The notes beneath the pieces were generated by a model. The model saw only the letters and a list, made by a program, of their open reading frames with translations, ran no database searches and had not been told where the DNA came from. DNA of 64,000 bases from Meconema thalassinum (Eukaryota; Arthropoda; Insecta; Orthoptera; Tettigoniidae), in the NCBI GenBank assembly GCA_946902985.2, contig OX336389.2, forward strand, positions 1,080,273,788 through 1,080,337,787. The letters run 5' to 3'. The translations under genes and the position numbers were made by a program. Shown in pieces: positions 22,764 to 33,567 of this stretch (within the stretch, counting starts at the first letter, position 1; each line of letters begins with the position of its first letter).

Positions 22764-23090
22764 ATGACCATCTCGTGGCGTAGTGGCTAGTATTCTTGGC
22801 TGCCACCCTAAGAAATTCAATTCTGGTCTGAGGTTTGGATCGTGGGTACACTCAGCCTCGTGTGGCAAAACAGAGAGGAGATGCATTCGATTACCTCCTC
22901 AGCCACCCTAGAAATGGTGTTGCGTGGTTTCCCATACCTATTCCAGGCAAATGTTACCTAACATTAAGCCATGGCAGCTTCCTACTAAATCGTAGCCCCA
23001 ATTACAAATATACACATTAATACAGCCATCATATGGACACAGGTTTTGAGATAAATCCCACACACGCACCCAAGTACAAAACAGACACTC
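22764..23090 (+). mobile_element. SINE-A (plus strand)
   Basis: Head CCATCTCGTGGCGTAGTGGC, linker TCTGAGGTTTGGATCG, TACACTCAGCCTCGTG, a worn second B box, the central core and ACACATTAATACAGCC. The first B box is deleted: the head runs straight from GCTGCCACCC into the body. Confidence 0.82.
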
Positions 23091-23159
23091 CTGGAGCTGT
23101 CAACACCACAATTTGCAAACTTCCAAATTAGTGGCCAAATATGTCCAAATCTAAAGGAT

Positions 23160-23350
23160 TCGGCGGGCTGAGTGGCTCATGCCATTGAGGTACTCCATAA
23201 CTGCACTCAAGGTTGTGGGATCAAACCCAGGCACGGTCGATTGATGTGGTAATGAAATGCGAGACACCCGTGACAGGAGATTTACTCGCACGTTTGATAA
23301 TCCTTTTAAAGGCCAAATTCCAACTTCCAGGCTTGTTGAAAACAACGCTA
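23160..23350 (+). mobile_element. SINE-F (plus strand)
   Basis: Head CGGCGGGCTGAGTGGCTCA with B-box relic GGGATCAAACCC near 23218, a GGAGATTTACTCGCACGTTT body and an ACAACGCTAGTTAAAAAATG end. It resembles 53962-54190 in order, with strong divergence. Confidence 0.55.
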
Positions 23351-23421
23351 GTTAAAAAATGAACGACAATCCCGCAACATTATTTGTCACATCTGCTACA
23401 CTAGATTACATGCTTTGTATA

Positions 23422-24254
23422 AGGTGCGTTCAAAAAGTAACGAGCCAGAGGCTGTAATGCGCAATCCGGTGACGACATCAGCTAATCGTTGCGTGTGTAA
23501 CGAGGTGTGGTTCCGACCACAGCGTGGAAGGTCACAACCCGTCACTAGAGGGCACGCATGCACGTCACGTGACGATCCAAAGCGAGCAGCAGCATGCATC
23601 AATCGTCCAACCAAGACCAAGACAGTAGGCCATTCGACATGCTTCCTGGTGTGGTTGAAGACTGTGGGGCACCCATTGGGCACACACTTTCCGCAAGTGC
23701 AGTCGTTCCTTCATGATGGTGTGCACACTTCCGACGCTCAATCCGACCACGGCGGCTATGGCGTTCACTGTCACTCGGCGGTCCTGGGTAATACGTGCAT
23801 CAACCAGCTGGACATTGTCATCGGTAATGCAAGGGGGGGGGGGGGGGCAGACCGGGCATCATCGGCTAACGACACCCGTCCTTCCCTGAAGCGCTTGTGC
23901 CACGCCTTTACCCTTGCAAGGGACATGAAGTGTTCGCCGTACACTTGTGACATTCGGCGATGAATGTCCGTTCCCCCTACTCCTTTCGCTGTCAGAAACC
24001 GAACAACACCTCTTTGCTCTTCGTTTGACGCCTCCATGTCACTGTTTGCAATGCGACTGGCAGCGTTGGACGATTGATGAATGCTGCTGCTCGCTTTGTA
24101 TCGTCACGTGACGTGCACGCGTGCCCTCTAGCGACGGGCTGTGACCTTCCACGCTCTGGTCGGAACCACACCTCGTTAAACACGCCACGATTAGCTGAAG
24201 TCGTCACCGGTTTGCGTATTACAGCCTCCGGCTCGTTACTTTTTGAACGCACCA
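23422..24254 (-). mobile_element. mariner-type element with 189-bp inverted ends
   Basis: The two ends (23423-23611 and 24065-24253) are inverted copies of 189 bp with about 12 differences, starting GGTGCGTTCAAAAAGTAACG. TA (or TATA) flanks both sides (23418-23421 and 24255-24258), as expected of mariner target duplication. Only about 450 bp lies between the arms, too little for a full transposase of about 340 residues. This is a deleted, non-autonomous copy. Confidence 0.9.
23580..24037 (-). pseudogene. mariner transposase, N-terminal remnant
   Basis: From the ATG at 24037 the frame gives an N-terminal helix-turn-helix region of the kind found in SETMAR-like mariner transposases (MEASNEEQRGVVRFL, then GVGGTDIHRRM). 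A second helix-turn-helix segment (GLSVGSVHTIMKERLHLRK, then CAQWVPH) lies further on in another frame (23565-23774). The switch falls at or near a run of 15 C on minus (23833-23847), so homopolymer growth probably broke the frame. The DDE catalytic domain is absent: the frame runs into the left inverted arm. The gene starts 28 bp inside the right arm. It cannot encode an active enzyme. Confidence 0.88.
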
Positions 24255-24419
24255 TATAAATACTTTGTGAATATATAGTTTATAATAAAATTTATATAGG
24301 TAACCATGTTCAATATATATTGTACTTTAATATCGTACCGGATTCAGTCCCATTGTGTCCTTCCTCAGCGTAATTCAGGACACGAAAAGGTGCAAGAGCA
24401 TACATACTAAACTGTTGAG

Positions 24420-25262
24420 GTGTCCTTGGGAGATATTTTACCACTCCGCTCTCAAGGCGATTTTAAGGTTTTGCACGGTTCGGGGAGGGGGTGTTCGTAT
24501 GTGAAGAGCATCCCAGGCATGCTTGATAGGATTCAAGTCCGGGGAGTATGCAGGCCATTCCATAAGCTCAATATTTTCACTTTCCAGTGTCTCCGCTACA
24601 GCAGTGGTCCTGTGTGGGCGGAAATAGTCGTCCATAAACAGAAAGTCGAGACCTACCACACTACTAAAAAGACGAACGTGGTCCAGAATAATCAAACTGC
24701 AATACCACTGTGCTGTAACGGTACCTCGTTCGAAGATATACAGCGGCGTTCGGCCAAAGTGCATAATGCCTGCCCACACCATAACGCTGTGGCCATACCG
24801 ATGACGCTTATGAACATTGTGTGGTACGTAACATGTTCCCCTCTCTCTCCACACTAGCCGGTGGCCAGAATCACTTGTCACGGTGAAGCGGGATTCATCG
24901 GCGAACATCACTCTGGACCACTGTTGCTGACCCCATCCAACATGTTCCTTACAACAACTAACTCTTGCTCAAGTATGGCAAGGTTGAAGTGGGAGGCATT
25001 TAACAGACTTCCGAGCATACACACCAGTCTGATGTAATCTCCGCGAAATGGTTCTGGCAGATACACGTGTACCGGTAGTGGTTGCAAGGTCTGCAGCTAT
25101 CTGACAAGGAGTGAGATGTCGGTTCCTTTTCGCTACAGATAACACGTCCCGCCCTCTCCAGTGCCTTTTACGCTCATTGGTCGGTTGTTCCTTCACATTT
25201 GTCAGTCGTTCTTGGAAAATAGTCACTTGTTCCTTAGTAATTGTCAAGCAGTGTAAATACAT
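24420..25262 (-). pseudogene. Tc1-type transposase, broken
   Basis: The N-terminal segment (25262 down to 24969) carries a helix-turn-helix with NRHLTPCQIAADL and SARTISRRLHQTG. The catalytic segment (24911 to 24438) has FADESRF (D5), MDDYFRPHR (D95) and SPDLNPIKHAWD. In this family the third catalytic acidic residue sits where K130 is now (usual NPIEH), at the correct DD34E spacing, so the active site is lost. The two segments are in different frames, so there is at least one frameshift. Terminal inverted repeats were not identified. It lies 165 bp from the mariner relic in the same orientation. Confidence 0.92.
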
Positions 25263-25448
25263 TGATTCTTATGCACTTAAGAAACACTTCCCATGCAAAC
25301 ACGCTGGGGGAAGGGGAAGTTAATTTAAAAATCTGACTCGTTACAAGTTTAACTAAAACACTTCTGTAACATAATAATTTTACATAACGGTTGTACATAA
25401 GTGTTATATACACTACGTATCTGTCGGACCTATGAGCAGTTTTTAATT

Positions 25449-25845
25449 ATTGTTGTTGTTTTTGTTGTTGTTGTTTCATTTGAGTAGCTTGGGCATCGCA
25501 ATCATTCAGCCCCGTTATTTGGGTGAGTGTGGATTTTTGTCCGATAACCTGTATTATTGTGATGGCTGTATTACAGTGTGTATTTGTAATTCAGGCGAGG
25601 ATTGGGAAGGAGGCGGACTTGGCCTTAAGTTAGGAACCATCCCGGCATTCGACAAGAGTAGAAGTGTGAAACCACGGAAAACCACGGCTGAGGTGGGATT
25701 CGAACCCATCTCTTCTCAGTTTTGCCTCACGAAGACGAGTGTAGCCCTCGGACTAGAATTAAATTGATTGGCAGAGCCGGGGATCGAATTCGGACCTCTC
25801 TGGTGACAGCCAAGAATGCTAGCTGCTACACCACGAGTTGGTCCA
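25449..25845 (-). mobile_element. SINE-A, full length (minus strand)
   Basis: The (TTG)n tail at 25451-25478, AGCCCCGTTATTTGGGTG, GATAACCTGTATTATTGTGA, GGAGGCGGACTTGGCC, the core, and both B-box-like sites follow. These are GGATTCGAACCC near 25697 and GGGGATCGAATTCGG near 25780. The head ends at 25845 (minus: CCAACTCGTGGTGTAGCAGC). A good reference copy for the family. Confidence 0.9.
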
Positions 25846-26011
25846 TCAAATTTCGTTCTCTACACCTGTCCTAGAGAGAGCATCCGTATGCCAGTTGGGA
25901 GTTAAATGGTCACGGGATCGTGTCTCGTGGTGTAGGCGGTAACATTTAGCTGACAGTGTGTCAGGTCTATACGTAGGTATGCAGTAGGGACGCTATTCAG
26001 ATGCAAACATT

Positions 26012-26062
26012 GCATTCCCCTATGGGGGAATGCCGTGCTACGGCATGCACTGTGATGTCACA
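26012..26062. other. three hairpins in a row
   Basis: GCATTCCCC/GGGGAATGC (26012-26020 with 26025-26033), TGCCGT/ACGGCA (26031-26036 with 26040-26045) and TGTGA/TCACA (26051-26055 with 26058-26062). The first two share three bases, so they exclude each other or stack. No terminator or attachment role can be claimed. Confidence 0.65.
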
Positions 26063-26360
26063 AAGAGCCATTTCTCATATCCCGGTAATATGAGTAACAA
26101 ATACTTCAGCTTACGAAAACTTACAGTTGCTCAAAAATGAATGAGCGTAAGGTATTTTATGAGTTTCCTACAGGAACTTCTGCGCATATGAGAGTCCATC
26201 GACTGATGCGTACAGGCTCTTGAAAGCGGTTCGGCTAGTATTATTAGATTATTACAGACAATGATGTGAAGTAATGTGATGAAATCAAGTTTACAATAGT
26301 CCTTTTCAATACGATAATTTAAGATGAGAGCTAGCCAAATGAGTTACAAAGAGTAAGAGA

Positions 26361-26485
26361 AGCAATGTGTCTTCGTTAGTTATTTCCGTTAGTCCGCCCA
26401 AGGCATTCATTATACATTGGAGTAGATACGTGGATGACGTCATTTGCATATACGACACGGAAATAACCAACGAAGACACATTGCT
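26361..26485. repeat. 29-bp inverted repeat within the Penelope-like relic
   Basis: 26361-26389 is the reverse complement of 26457-26485 with one mismatch. The right arm is coding sequence of the RT relic (DTEITNEDTLL). The left arm sits at the point where RT homology stops, so it looks like a local inverted duplication made at the 5' end of the insertion. Confidence 0.8.
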
Positions 26486-27301
26486 CCAATCAATCAATCA
26501 ATCAATAACTTACACCAATCCATTAAATTCACAATGCAAACTGATTTAACAATCCGCTGAGTGGACAATGATATTTAACCTACTCCATACACCGTAAGAA
26601 GATGCAAATGCAAATTGCTCAAACCACCCAAATTCACATAAATAAGCAGGCATCAAATCCATGGTAAATAAGGCTAACAGCATATCTATGTCAACATGAA
26701 ATTTCAATAAATAAATTGACATGATAAAACAGGTAGCAACGGAGAATAACTATTCGCCTCACACGGTTAACCTGTTACTAGATAAACAACGAAAAAAAAG
26801 AGGGTAAATGACCAATTCAAAATGAAAATAAGTACGTCTGATTCAATTTCCTGAACAAAAACGCTTATAAAATAACAAACATCTTCAAAAGACATAAGTT
26901 TCAGAACTAACAACTCGCTTGGTAAACACCTACACAATAGCAACCTAACAAAGATAAACCCACACGCAAAATCAGGCGTGTATCTGTTCACATACCAAGA
27001 TGATGGATGTAATGCTAATTGTGTCGGGCAGAGTGGTAGACAAATCGGCACACGATACGAAGAACACAAAAACACGATTAAACACAACAAACATTCCGCC
27101 ATGTGCAAACACATGTACTACGACAATCATCTTTTCACTAACATAGAAACAGACTTGTAAATTCTGTACTACGAAGCAAAGGAAAAAGCACTCGACATTA
27201 AGGAATCCATAGAAATATATCTAGCAAAGAAAGATATTCCAGCGAATCTGAATGATCACACATTTTTAGAAAGGTTACCACTTTTTGCACTGTTAAAATA
27301 A
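26391..27301 (+). pseudogene. Penelope-like element: RT C-terminus and GIY-YIG endonuclease
   Basis: Penelope-like elements encode a reverse transcriptase joined to a GIY-YIG endonuclease. The first part encodes an RT palm segment with WSRYVDDVICIYDTE. A (CAAT)5 run at about 26487-26506 shifts the frame, and RT-like sequence (SIKFTMQTD) resumes. After a worn middle, ISFRTNNSLG near 26895 leads to the endonuclease from about 26950, with GVYLF and CVGQSGRQIGTRYEEH as the GIY and YIG motifs. It has an in-frame TAA at 27158-27160 and an end stop at 27299-27301. The N-terminal two thirds of the RT are missing. This is a dead 5'-truncated copy. Confidence 0.88.
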
Positions 27302-27830
27302 AATAAATTCACACTAATTAAATAATTAGGCAATGAATGAATACGGGTGGGCATTAATGGGAAATATGTTACCGGAGGAGGATGCACTATGTGTCTAGTT
27401 TCCAACAAACCGGGACCTGAATCTAGGTAGTAGTCTATCGCAAGGATCCTATAACCATCTATTAGACTGGGTGGCAGCCAAAGGGGAAGTTTCCTATGCT
27501 AAGGCCGTGGCGTAAATGGCCTGCAATAGTAATGAAAACAGTTCCAAGAATCCATAACATACACTTTTCGAAAGTCATTCTAACCTCAGTTAGTCAGTTC
27601 AGTCACAACGATAACTAATTTCAACCTCATTGACTACTTCGGATAGCTAGATGTCGCACATGACGTCATGCAGACCTAGCCGAGCCCGGAAGCTCAACTC
27701 ACCAGTAGTGACAGGCCGAGTGACATGTCAACACGTGTACGGTGACACCCTTCTGAGCAAGGAGACATCTCAAATAGAATTTTCTAGTGCATGCTACTCT
27801 TTTGTTAATTTTATCGATTAAGTACTGCAT
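27302..27830. other. no recognisable feature
   Basis: No frame or repeat identified between the Penelope-like relic and the SINE-D copy. Confidence 0.45.
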
Positions 27831-28162
27831 TGAAAATGAAAATCCACAGCCTGCTTCCAGTCTCCGACCGGGTCAGGAATGGAATGAATGAAGCCCCCAT
27901 CTAGCGGCGAGGATATGAACTGTGCCGGCTGCCGAGGCCTGACGCACTCCTCTGGGGCAATGATTAAATGAATGACAGATGAAATGAAATGATAGTGGAG
28001 AGTGTTGCTGGAATGAAATTTTGACAGGGAAAACCGGAGTACCCGGAGAAAAACCTGTCTGCCTCCGTTTTGTCCAGCACAGATCTCACATGGAGTGACC
28101 GGGATTTGAACCACGGACCCAGCGGTGAGAGGCCGGCGTGCTGCCGCCTAAGCCCCGGAGGC
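27831..28162 (-). mobile_element. SINE-D, full length (minus strand)
   Basis: Nearly identical to the copies at 40423 and 48683. The head at 28162 reads on minus AGCCTCCGGGGCTTAGGCGG, with B box GGTTCAAATCCC near 28105; the 3' end on minus is TTTTCATTTTCA at 27831. It lies directly against a Rep-M copy. Confidence 0.9.
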
Positions 28163-28169
28163 TTTCACA

Positions 28170-28345
28170 TAAAAGTGACAATTAACTAATACATGTATTT
28201 TTTCCAGGAGTAAATTTACATATTTATATCTTGTACCCCGCCCATAAATTGGACATAATCGTGTTGACCGACTGAGGAGCTACAAATGACAATTTTGTAT
28301 AGGCAACACTGAAATAATGGCTTCATATCTCTACACAATAACACA
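28170..28345 (+). repeat. Rep-M module
   Basis: TTAACTAATACATGTATT, CTTGTACCCCGCCCA, CGTGTTGACCGACTGAGG, then ATAGGCAACACTGAAATAATG, the same order as at 14427 but on plus. No hammerhead-like motif precedes it here; a SINE-D does. Confidence 0.8.
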
Positions 28346-28520
28346 TGTTATGATATAAATTTTATTCATACATTTAGTACACGGGAATGATGAGCAATGT
28401 ATTCCAAACACACGAATAAAACATGAACATCGGCAACTCGATCATTAACGCGAAGGATATGTATCATTTACTCACACCTATCCATACAATCACACCAGTG
28501 TTGAAGTTTACGGTAAAATG

Positions 28521-28904
28521 TTGCTGTTGTTGTTGATTGCTTTACGGGCGTTTCGACATCGGGGTCATATAGCCCCGTGTACTTGGGCGGGTGTGGATTT
28601 TGTTTGATAACCTATGTTATTGTGATGGCCTATTAGTGTATGCATTTGTAATTCAGGTCATAATTGGGAAGGAGGAGGCCGTGGTCTTAAGTTAGGAACC
28701 ATCCCGGCATTCGCCTGGAGTAGCAGTGGGGAAACCACGGAAAACCACTTCCAAGATGACCTCTTCTCAGTTTTGCCTCGCGAGGCTGAGTGTATCCCGT
28801 TCCAGCCACCAGACCAGAATTAAAATGTCTTGGCAGATCTGGGAATCGAACCTGGACCTCCGGGTGACAGCCAAGAGCACTAGCCGCTACACTACGAGGT
28901 GGTC
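28521..28904 (-). mobile_element. SINE-A, full length (minus strand)
   Basis: (TTG)n tail at about 28521-28536, AGCCCCGTGTACTTGGG, GATAACCTATGTTATTGTG, the central core, TGCCTCGCGAGGCTGAGTG and the head at 28904 (minus: CCACCTCGTAGTGTAGCGGC) with B box GGTTCGATTCCC near 28850. The second B-box region is partly deleted. Confidence 0.9.
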
Positions 28905-30159
28905 ATAGAAAATGGTAGGCCTTCTGAAAATACATAAAAGTGGATAAAGACGTTTCCGCAAAATCGTAGTTTAACATACTGCACACAACTATAGCGTTTG
29001 GTGTGCTATTACGGTACATGTTAGGAAATGGTGTCGGTGGTGTGCAATCACCCCATAGAACTACCCTAGCTACGCCTGTACTCTCCACTACGTGAAATAT
29101 GAGGTAGTGCTTTGTGAGGCCAAGGAATCAAGCTAACAAGAGTCAAGAGACTTCACACTCTTAAGTTGATTGAAGGCAATGGGACCCAGTGGAGCCAGGA
29201 GCAAGGAGGAAATGTATTGTGTAGGCATCTATCTGAACTTGTCACTCCCTATTCAATCAACTTCGTCACCACTCGTTTGCTTTGACGTGGGCCGAACCAT
29301 GTGATTTGATTGACGATGTGCGTGGCAGCGTGAAGTAATTTGTACCGATTCTTCATCACACCACAGGCAACGGATTTTGTAGAAAGACGTGTTCTAAGAC
29401 CAGGCAGTGCTAGGAATACATGCAACAAAGTGGGCACAACTTAAAGTGTAATTAGAAACACATTCAAGTAGACGGTGTTGATGACCACGATGGTTCAAGA
29501 TCATAAGTGAAACAACAGTATGGCTATAATTCTTTCATTCATTTTAATTTGAGACTGTTTTGCCCTTCAGCGTGCAATCGAGTCTGTAAGCCTCTGTTTG
29601 CAAAATAGACACCTGCATGATGTCCCATTAGCAGTCAGTATTGTTCATCTACATTTCTCACCTTGAAATTGTTAAAACACTGATTCTAACTATCGCCTCC
29701 TATGTTTACCTCTGCTTCTCCTACCCTCTACAGCTGGGTTCATTAAATTCGTAGTAATCTCTCTTCTCCCATTACCATCACATGAGCCCACTATCTAAGT
29801 CGGCTCATACGAACAGCATCATCATACGTGTTCGTTTCTAATTTAGCCTTCATCTCTTTATTACGAGTACCGTCTAACATTGCTCCCATCTATTTGTCTC
29901 AGTGATCAATCGTGATACTATCATATTTACCTCCAGCTCATGTCTCCGAGATCTTGAATCATCCAGCTCTCACTCCCAAAGAGCAAGGTGATCAAAATGC
30001 TGAGCGATGTAGTGAGAACTTCGTTACTACGATAACTTCACTGACGTTTAATAATATACCAAAAACTAAATGAGTATTTTCAAAGCCATGTTCCATAAAC
30101 ACGGCAGACCAAGTTTATAAAGGGAGGTAAGGCACAGGGAGTGACAATTATTTTAAGCA
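28905..30159. other. no recognisable feature
   Basis: Mixed composition, short frames only (29249-29437 minus is the longest), none recognisable. Confidence 0.4.
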
Positions 30160-30440
30160 AGTATATGATGGTCCATTTCAGTTTACTGGTATGTTGTCTG
30201 CCACATCTTAAAACTGTTCTGAAATAAAGATGCGAGTTACCAAGAAGTAAATGCATTATAGCACCGCTATAGGTCCTGATTCCCTATTCGAAATGATCAA
30301 CGAACCATGAATGAGTATTGTATAACATACCTCAAGCTTTGTAGGTAATATTTGCTTCGGATCACTCAGTGCAGGCCTATATTCACTTCAAACTTTTCCT
30401 TACTTCATAAATGGCGAATCTGTTTGACTTTCCTTACTTA
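30160..30440. repeat. 280-bp direct repeat, copy 1
   Basis: Matches 35450-35735 in the same orientation. Shared landmarks are TATGATGGTCCA, CAGTTTACTGGTAT, TGTCTGCCACATCTTAA and CAGTGCAGGCCTATAT. The family is unknown. Confidence 0.75.
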
Positions 30441-31889
30441 TTTCATAAAGTTCTCCCTCGAGGCAAGGAAGCGTCCAAGGGTAGATTTAATTGGCTGTTA
30501 TTGAATTAAACTCTCATCGTTCTCTGAACTCAAACGTAGCGGGATAGTCCTTATCTCGCTACGCTCTGTACTATCGTTATGCATCACGGCAAGTGGAGCC
30601 AAGATTAGCGTTTCATTAAAGGTCAAATTTTGGGAAGAATTTTCTTACCTCATTAATTTTACAGATATTGTTCGAGAACGGGTCTATCTGTTATACCCAT
30701 TTCAGGTGTTTCCTCTCAGAGTGACGACAACATGTCATCTTGTATCGTATATCCTTGGATATGTGAAATGCTTCTGGTGATTTCTCTCCTAATCACCCTT
30801 GAAATAATGTTAACGGAATGATACACTTGTTACTAAGCGAAGATTTCCTCTATACTTCCATCACATGCATTTTAAAATATTAGTCGCAACTATAAAACTG
30901 CATTTGGAGCTATGAACCTGAACATAGGTTATTCCACATTAATTAATGTTTAAGCACAGAGAGAAGATTGACCTTTACTGCAGTGTATAAGCTACTGGTT
31001 ACTGCCATTTTGCATGACACGTGCCAGATCCTCTTGTGTTTATGTTTTCTGGTGGAATGGTATCTGTTCCAGTCCATATCGTGCGCAAGGAATGGAGCAG
31101 GTTACCATTGGCTGTATTAATTATTCATAAACATGTTGCATATAATAATTGGTGTCATATATGTGTTTCCATTAAATAATTTTCCTGCGATTAAATATTT
31201 AAGCTGCGAAAATGCAAGCGTCAACAAGAAATAAACTTGGATTCATATTCCCGCATTCAGCTACTATTCCAATGTGATATTCAATTGCTAATCTTCCACT
31301 TGTTGCATTGTTAACTGACACAATATTTATCCCGGCTTCCGTACGTTGAAGAGGAATAATCTACCTCAGAATTCTCCATTCATCTCAGGTTTTGATGATA
31401 TTGACTCAATCAATCACACATTTCTAGGCATTAGTCAAGGCTTGGTCATGTTAGACTACTTATTGATATAGTTGGGCTGGATCATATCGTGGTGAAAGAA
31501 TAGTGATCTACTGTGATATACTCCGGCAATCCTTTTACGTTTTTACCATCCCTGTTGCGGGGATTCACCTAGGTGCACCAAGTCAGGTTCATCAGCGCGC
31601 ACCAGGTGACCTTCCTGGACCACCGCTGCACTACGTCCCATATTATACGTAGCATAGCATGTTACTTGCTGACTGCATATTATAATATATCAGCATTTCT
31701 AACTGACCTAGCTCGGGTAGGAATTTGAAATGAGGACACAATGACGTTGCAGAATGTACGGAAGTCTGTGCAGTCTCGAAAAGCTGTTGATGACTTATTC
31801 TAAATCCCCCTCTACCTACACAATCAGATCAAGCAATGAACACTCCAAGTATATACTTGAGCAAGAATAAACTCTTATTGATGCTTGGG
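30441..31889. other. no recognisable feature
   Basis: No frames or repeats of note. A GC-richer patch at 31555-31640 is unassigned. Confidence 0.4.
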
Positions 31890-32015
31890 ATGCCAACAGG
31901 TAGTTCTGTGAAGAACTAAATAGCTTATTTTCAAATATTCTACTGGTCTCTTCAATTAAAAAATCTCCCTCCTATTAAAATGATTTTCCATTTGATGTAA
32001 TAAATAGCTTTTATG
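31890..32015. repeat. inverted repeat arm, partner at 34805
   Basis: Reverse complement of 34805-34925 with scattered differences: CTATTTAGTTCTTCAC, GACCAGTAG and TAGGAGGGAGA appear in both, in opposite orientation. Confidence 0.75.
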
Positions 32016-32581
32016 TTCGACGATGTCGAAATGTAAACATTATTTTTCAGAAAACGGTATCATAATGAGGCTCATTATAACACTATTTTTCATTATGAAA
32101 CAGTTTTTCCCACCAATCAGAGCTCAAGAAACATTTGTTTGACCAATTAGGTAAGGATACCTTCACGCATGCGTTCAAAATCCAACATGTCTATATAAAT
32201 TACCGAAAGTGAACCGTGCATATGTTCGCGTAAATAAATTGGCGAATATGAGACTAGAAATAGCACTGTATATACCTTAATATCCCCAACTCCAATTTCA
32301 ACACAGCGCATTGCTTTCAAACGACTTCAGTGACAGTTTGACTGAATGCAGATGCACATCGACAGGCTGTAAACATTGCCAAGCACACAGAGCGCATGCG
32401 TCGGTTGGTCAGAGCACTTGGAAAATAGAGATATCCTACCCAGCGCTTGCACTCGGATCACAATATTCTAGTGACTGAATCTCAACAGATATTTATGAAT
32501 ATTTATGTTAAAACATACAATAAAGTTATAATTATCGTCGAACATTAACAGTCGTATACAACTCACCTATAATGGTAATTA

Positions 32582-32973
32582 TAATAATAATAATAATAAT
32601 ATCGTATGGCCTCGGGTGCCGGGTGCAAGCTTTGTAATTTGACACCCAGAGGGTAGCTTGCATGTCGAATTTAGTTGTTGCCTGAATCACTATGAAAGTC
32701 AAGGAGGTTAGATATCAAAACTCCTTGAACACTATAGCGCTTTCTAGTAGAGAAATGAGGAACTTTGTGTTGGCGGAAACTCCCGAGATTAATTTTGCCA
32801 TTATGAACACGGCCTACTGAATTCAAATAGGTTCTTTGACATGCCAACATCTTATGACATGCGTGTCGTATTTTTGCCACCTTTCAAAAATCACTTTCCA
32901 CGGCCAGGACCGAACCTGCAATCTTGGGGTTAATAGGCCGACACGCTATCCACTCACCCACCGTGGCAAGCTA
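32582..32973 (-). mobile_element. SINE-E with 13-bp target duplication
   Basis: On minus: head GCCACGGTGGGTGAGTGG with a worn B box (GGTTCGGTCC near 32910), a long body, then a GCACCCGAGGCCATACG end and a (TTA)n tail. ATAATGGTAATTA flanks both sides (32569-32581 and 32974-32986). It interrupts a hairpin-rich repeat whose remaining part follows at 32982. Confidence 0.85.
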
Positions 32974-32981
32974 ATAATGGT

Positions 32982-33055
32982 AATTAAGACACTCGTATGG
33001 AAATTATAAAACTCGCTTTCGCTCGTTTTATAAACATACTCGTGTCTTAATTATT
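32982..33055. repeat. hairpin with 30-35-bp arms
   Basis: TAATTAAGACAC and GTGTCTTAATTA lie at the outer ends, TATAAAACTCG and CTCGTTTTATA near the loop, which is only a few bases. The motif looks like a MITE or foldback tip. Confidence 0.65.
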
Positions 33056-33100
33056 GCCATTATAGGCTCGTTGCATAATATACTATTGGTGCACGTCCTA

Positions 33101-33274
33101 CGCTGTGCCAAAGTTTCATTGCACTCAGGTGATTAGATCGGTAATGAAAATCACTTAGCCGCTCTGTTTTCTTTGTATTTCTCAGGATTTGGAATATCAC
33201 ATATAAACAGTCCTCTAACACCCACACAAAGCTTCAGTTTGATGCTTAAATGCTTTCAGAGATATTGAGAACCG
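33101..33274. repeat. 174-bp inverted repeat, left arm
   Basis: Exact reverse complement of 33795-33968 except for two substitutions, with no gaps, from CGCTGTGCC at the outside to GAGAACCG at the inside. About 520 bp separates the arms. About 99 percent identity between arms means recent origin or ongoing gene conversion. Confidence 0.95.
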
Positions 33275-33475
33275 CGACCGCACAGTGAGTTCCAGTGAGC
33301 ACGAAAACTGCGAGTAGCTGTAGTACGGAAGACAATCAGATAAGTAGTTAGCCTAAAATTGTATAGTTTAACCATAGTTTACAACCATATAATCTCTCTA
33401 AAGTACAATCTACGGATAGCCATCACCATTTAGCATTTCACCTAACATATATACTGCATTTAGCATACACTGACA

Positions 33476-33497
33476 GTTGCAGTACCAATACTGCAAC
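33476..33497. other. 9-bp hairpin upstream of the hammerhead-like motif
   Basis: GTTGCAGTA and TACTGCAAC are perfect complements around a CCAA loop. It lies about 70 bases before the motif at 33568, inside the spacer of the 174-bp inverted repeat. Confidence 0.6.
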
Positions 33498-33567
33498 TAA
33501 ATAATTGTACATATTGTAAATATTTTCACCTGTATTTCAAACATAGATTTTGTAGCCTAAGTGTAAT

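Noticed and set aside
31580..31600. Third hammerhead at a CTGATGA on minus
   Set aside because: No GAAAC follows at a usable distance and no stems form; the same holds for CTGATGAG at 18521.
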